DNA from: CAYVAP01 sp964343195
Lineage (GTDB): Bacteria > Bacteroidota > Bacteroidia > J057
NCBI GenBank assembly: GCA_964343195.1
Contig: CAYFIR010000195.1
Location: forward strand, 1 to 8,030
Direction: 5' to 3'
Length of the DNA stretch: 8,030 nt
In this document: positions 6,423 through 8,030 of the stretch, piece after piece
Layout: each line of letters begins with the position of its first letter
How positions within the stretch are numbered: the stretch's first letter is position 1
Program-made: the position numbers and the translations under genes
The notes under the pieces: model-generated
Databases searched by the model: none
What the model saw: only the letters and a program-made list of their open reading frames with translations
Told to the model about the DNA's origin: nothing

Positions 6423-7133
6423 TCAGGTGGGGGTGGCGATATAGGCATTGGGAAATAATCGGAGTAATCTTCTATCTATGTCATGGACAGTGACCTTTCC
6501 ATCATGGTTTTCGTCCAATCCTGCGTTCTGTTGATAGGCCCTTGCTGGCTGGGCGTATAGCTGATAACATGGTTGCTGTGTTCGGGCCCTTGGAAATAGA
6601 ACGGCCAAGTAGAGATCTGTAAGATTTTGATAGGGGCCGTAGCGATTTTTCACCATTTCAAGGTATGCTTCTACATATGGGAGCTGTTCTGTAGCACTCA
6701 TCCGCTTCAGTTCATCAATGGTTATGTTTAATTCTGCAGCAGTTGCTGGCATAAACTGAATGAGTCCAATTGCTCCACTTCCTTTCAGGTTGGTAGCATG
6801 CGGGTTGAATCCAGACTCCGCAAACATGATAGCCATTAACCACTCGGGAGCGACATTTAGTCGATCGGCCATGCTGTTGACAGCGATAGCAAACTGCTGG
6901 GTTTCCTTTACATACCGGGACGCAGATTCTATCAGATATAGCTGACCCATATGAACGCCCTGCTGCTCTGTGATTGGCGTAAGAGGGCTGCGCATCCGAT
7001 ATCCAAACAGAGCTCCAAGGGTAAGGAGGATGATCAGTTTGAATAGATGTTGAAAGGTCCTACTATCAGGTCTGGGAAAGCGGATAGTCCAGTATTGACG
7101 ACTTTTGAGAGGTTTGACAGGGTACTGCTTCAT
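6423..7133 (-). CDS. Membrane-anchored lytic transglycosylase (SLT/GH23 fold) with EF-hand-like C-terminus
   Basis: A 236-residue predicted peptidoglycan-cleaving enzyme. A positively charged N-terminus is followed by one membrane segment (about residues 31-46, KLIILLTLGALFGY) that should anchor the domain facing the periplasm. The catalytic domain starts near residue 82; MFAESGFNP places the catalytic Glu at position 106, and GAIGLIQFMPATA (120-132) is the second SLT motif. A further family block DLYLAVLFP (173-181) is intact. Near the end, DENHDGKVTVHD (207-218) matches the 12-residue EF-hand calcium loop pattern D-x-N-x-D-G. No LysM or other cell-wall-binding domain is present. It reads away from the plus-strand SQOR-like gene, 246 bases apart. 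ATG at 7131-7133 keeps the membrane segment intact. Family is confident; role in remodelling versus secretion-machine assembly is open. Confidence 0.9.
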   Translation of the reverse strand: MKQYPVKPLKSRQYWTIRFPRPDSRTFQHLFKLIILLTLGALFGYRMRSPLTPITEQQGVHMGQLYLIESASRYVKETQQFAIAVNSMADRLNVAPEWLMAIMFAESGFNPHATNLKGSGAIGLIQFMPATAAELNITIDELKRMSATEQLPYVEAYLEMVKNRYGPYQNLTDLYLAVLFPRARTQQPCYQLYAQPARAYQQNAGLDENHDGKVTVHDIDRRLLRLFPNAYIATPT

Positions 7134-7302
7134 GAGTAAGGTCGTTGATAAATTTTAGGGTCTTGCTGAAGTTACCTGTGCTGATTTAGAAGAGTAAGGC
7201 CCATAACGATGTTAGAATTAATCACGATATAAAAAGCTGCTGCTCAGGCTGATAATTCTTCCACCGATTCTCCCCAGAGATATGTGGATAATTAGATGTT
7301 TC

Positions 7303-7333
7303 TTTGAAAAGATTGAAATAATCATCATATTTG
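7303..7333 (+). promoter_or_regulatory. Predicted Bacteroidota-type promoter of the SQOR-like gene
   Basis: TTTG (7303-7306), then 19 bases, then CATATTTG (7326-7333) matches the Bacteroidota sigma-ABfA pattern TTTG-N19-TAnnTTTG with one mismatch in the -7 box. Expected transcription start is near 7340, giving a leader of about 40 bases before the ATG at 7380. The 12-base palindrome ATATT-TG-AATAT (7327-7338) overlaps the -7 box. Confidence 0.55.
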
Positions 7334-7379
7334 AATATCATTCATTGATAATACTCTACTTTTTATTCTCCTACTCGCT

Positions 7380-7988
7380 ATGACTTCTAATGCAGAGAAA
7401 AAACACCAAATCCTGATTATTGGAGGGGGTTCGGCTGGTATAACCGTGGCATCTCAGCTGCTGCGCAAAGACTCCAACCTGGATGTCGCCATTCTGGAAC
7501 CATCAGATAAGCACTACTATCAACCAGCGTGGACGCTGGTTGGTGCTGGAGCTTTTGACATGAAGGACACCGTCCGAAACATGGCCGACTACATCCCAAA
7601 GGGTGTTACCTGGATCAAGGCTTATGCCGACAAGATCGATCCGGAACACAATGTTGTCGTTACCCGCGATGGGGTCGCAATCGGATATGACTACCTGATC
7701 GTCGCAGCTGGTATACAGTTGGACTGGGATGGAATCCCCGGCCTCAAGGAAGGCATCGGAACGAACAATATCTGCTCTAACTATCACCAGGATTACGCAG
7801 AATACACTTTTGAAACCCTGAAGCGATTTAAAGGAGGTAACGCTCTCTTTACCCAGCCAGCCACTCCTATCAAGTGTGGTGGAGCACCTCAGAAGATCAT
7901 GTACCTATCTGATCAGTATTTCCGCAAGAGCGGTGTACGTGACAAGACGGAGATCATCTTTGCCACTCCAGGTACCGAGGTTGTCTAA
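7380..7988 (+). CDS. Sulfide:quinone oxidoreductase, SQOR-like, interrupted after residue 202
   Basis: FAD-dependent membrane-associated oxidoreductase that would oxidise sulfide and pass electrons to quinone. The N-terminus has the FAD-binding ILIIGGGSAGI (GxGxxG-type) motif; EPSDKHYYQPAWTLVGAGA, GVTWIKA, AAGIQLDWDGIPGL and KCGGAPQKIMYLSDQYFRK all follow human SQOR closely as I recall its sequence. Cys166 in IKCGGAPQ is the first redox-active cysteine. The reading frame ends at a TAA (7986-7988) just after TPGTEVV, where homologues continue with FGVK and about 200 more residues carrying the second redox cysteine and the quinone site. The other two frames after the break do not restore the family sequence within the 42 remaining bases, so a simple one-base frameshift is not evident. 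As it stands it should not be active. It may be a real disruption, or an assembly fault if this is a contig end. Start ATG fits the promoter just upstream. Confidence 0.85.
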   Translation: MTSNAEKKHQILIIGGGSAGITVASQLLRKDSNLDVAILEPSDKHYYQPAWTLVGAGAFDMKDTVRNMADYIPKGVTWIKAYADKIDPEHNVVVTRDGVAIGYDYLIVAAGIQLDWDGIPGLKEGIGTNNICSNYHQDYAEYTFETLKRFKGGNALFTQPATPIKCGGAPQKIMYLSDQYFRKSGVRDKTEIIFATPGTEVV

Positions 7989-8030
7989 AGTACCGATTGA
8001 GTTTTCCTGATCAAACATGTGGTAATTCCA

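Overview
The window looks like an ordinary chromosomal stretch of a Bacteroidota bacterium, possibly of the Saprospiria/Lewinella type. The pointers are a small protein that reads like a type IX secretion (T9SS) C-terminal sorting domain, lipoprotein and Tat-lipoprotein signals typical of the phylum, genes without clear Shine-Dalgarno sites, and one promoter close to the Bacteroidota TTTG-N19-TAnnTTTG pattern. Base composition is near 50% GC in the genes, with A/T-rich leaders. The taxon is inferred from these features, not proven. Both ends cut into genes, so this may be a whole assembly contig.

Layout: six genes lie on the minus strand and one on the plus strand. From the left: (1) a left-truncated Tat-exported lipoprotein of the sugar phosphate isomerase/epimerase (TIM-barrel) family, 1-938; (2) a 530-base gene-free stretch holding a foldable, possibly repetitive element (about 1016-1215) and, at 1403-1436, the terminator of the next gene; (3) a 78-residue orphan T9SS sorting-domain-like protein, 1469-1705; (4) prolyl-tRNA synthetase of the long bacterial type with an editing insertion, 1836-3605; (5) a 179-base spacer packed with short direct and inverted repeats; (6) a lipoprotein zinc peptidase of the dipeptidyl-peptidase III (M49) family with an HExxH active site, 3785-5434; (7) a two-CBS-domain protein, 5595-6047, with a clear terminator; (8) a membrane-anchored lytic transglycosylase with an EF-hand-like loop, 6423-7133, with a terminator 160 bases downstream; (9) on the plus strand, a gene like human SQOR (sulfide:quinone oxidoreductase) starting at 7380, which stops abruptly after 202 codons, about half the family length.

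The genes do not form a recognisable pathway. Each minus-strand gene has its own leader, and three intrinsic terminators separate them, so they are mostly single-gene units. I see no CRISPR array, tRNA, rRNA, complete insertion sequence, phage or defence system. The points most worth a second look are the orphan sorting-domain gene, the interrupted SQOR-like gene at the right edge, the repeat cluster in front of proS, the structured element at 1016-1215, and a palindrome overlapping the SQOR-like promoter.
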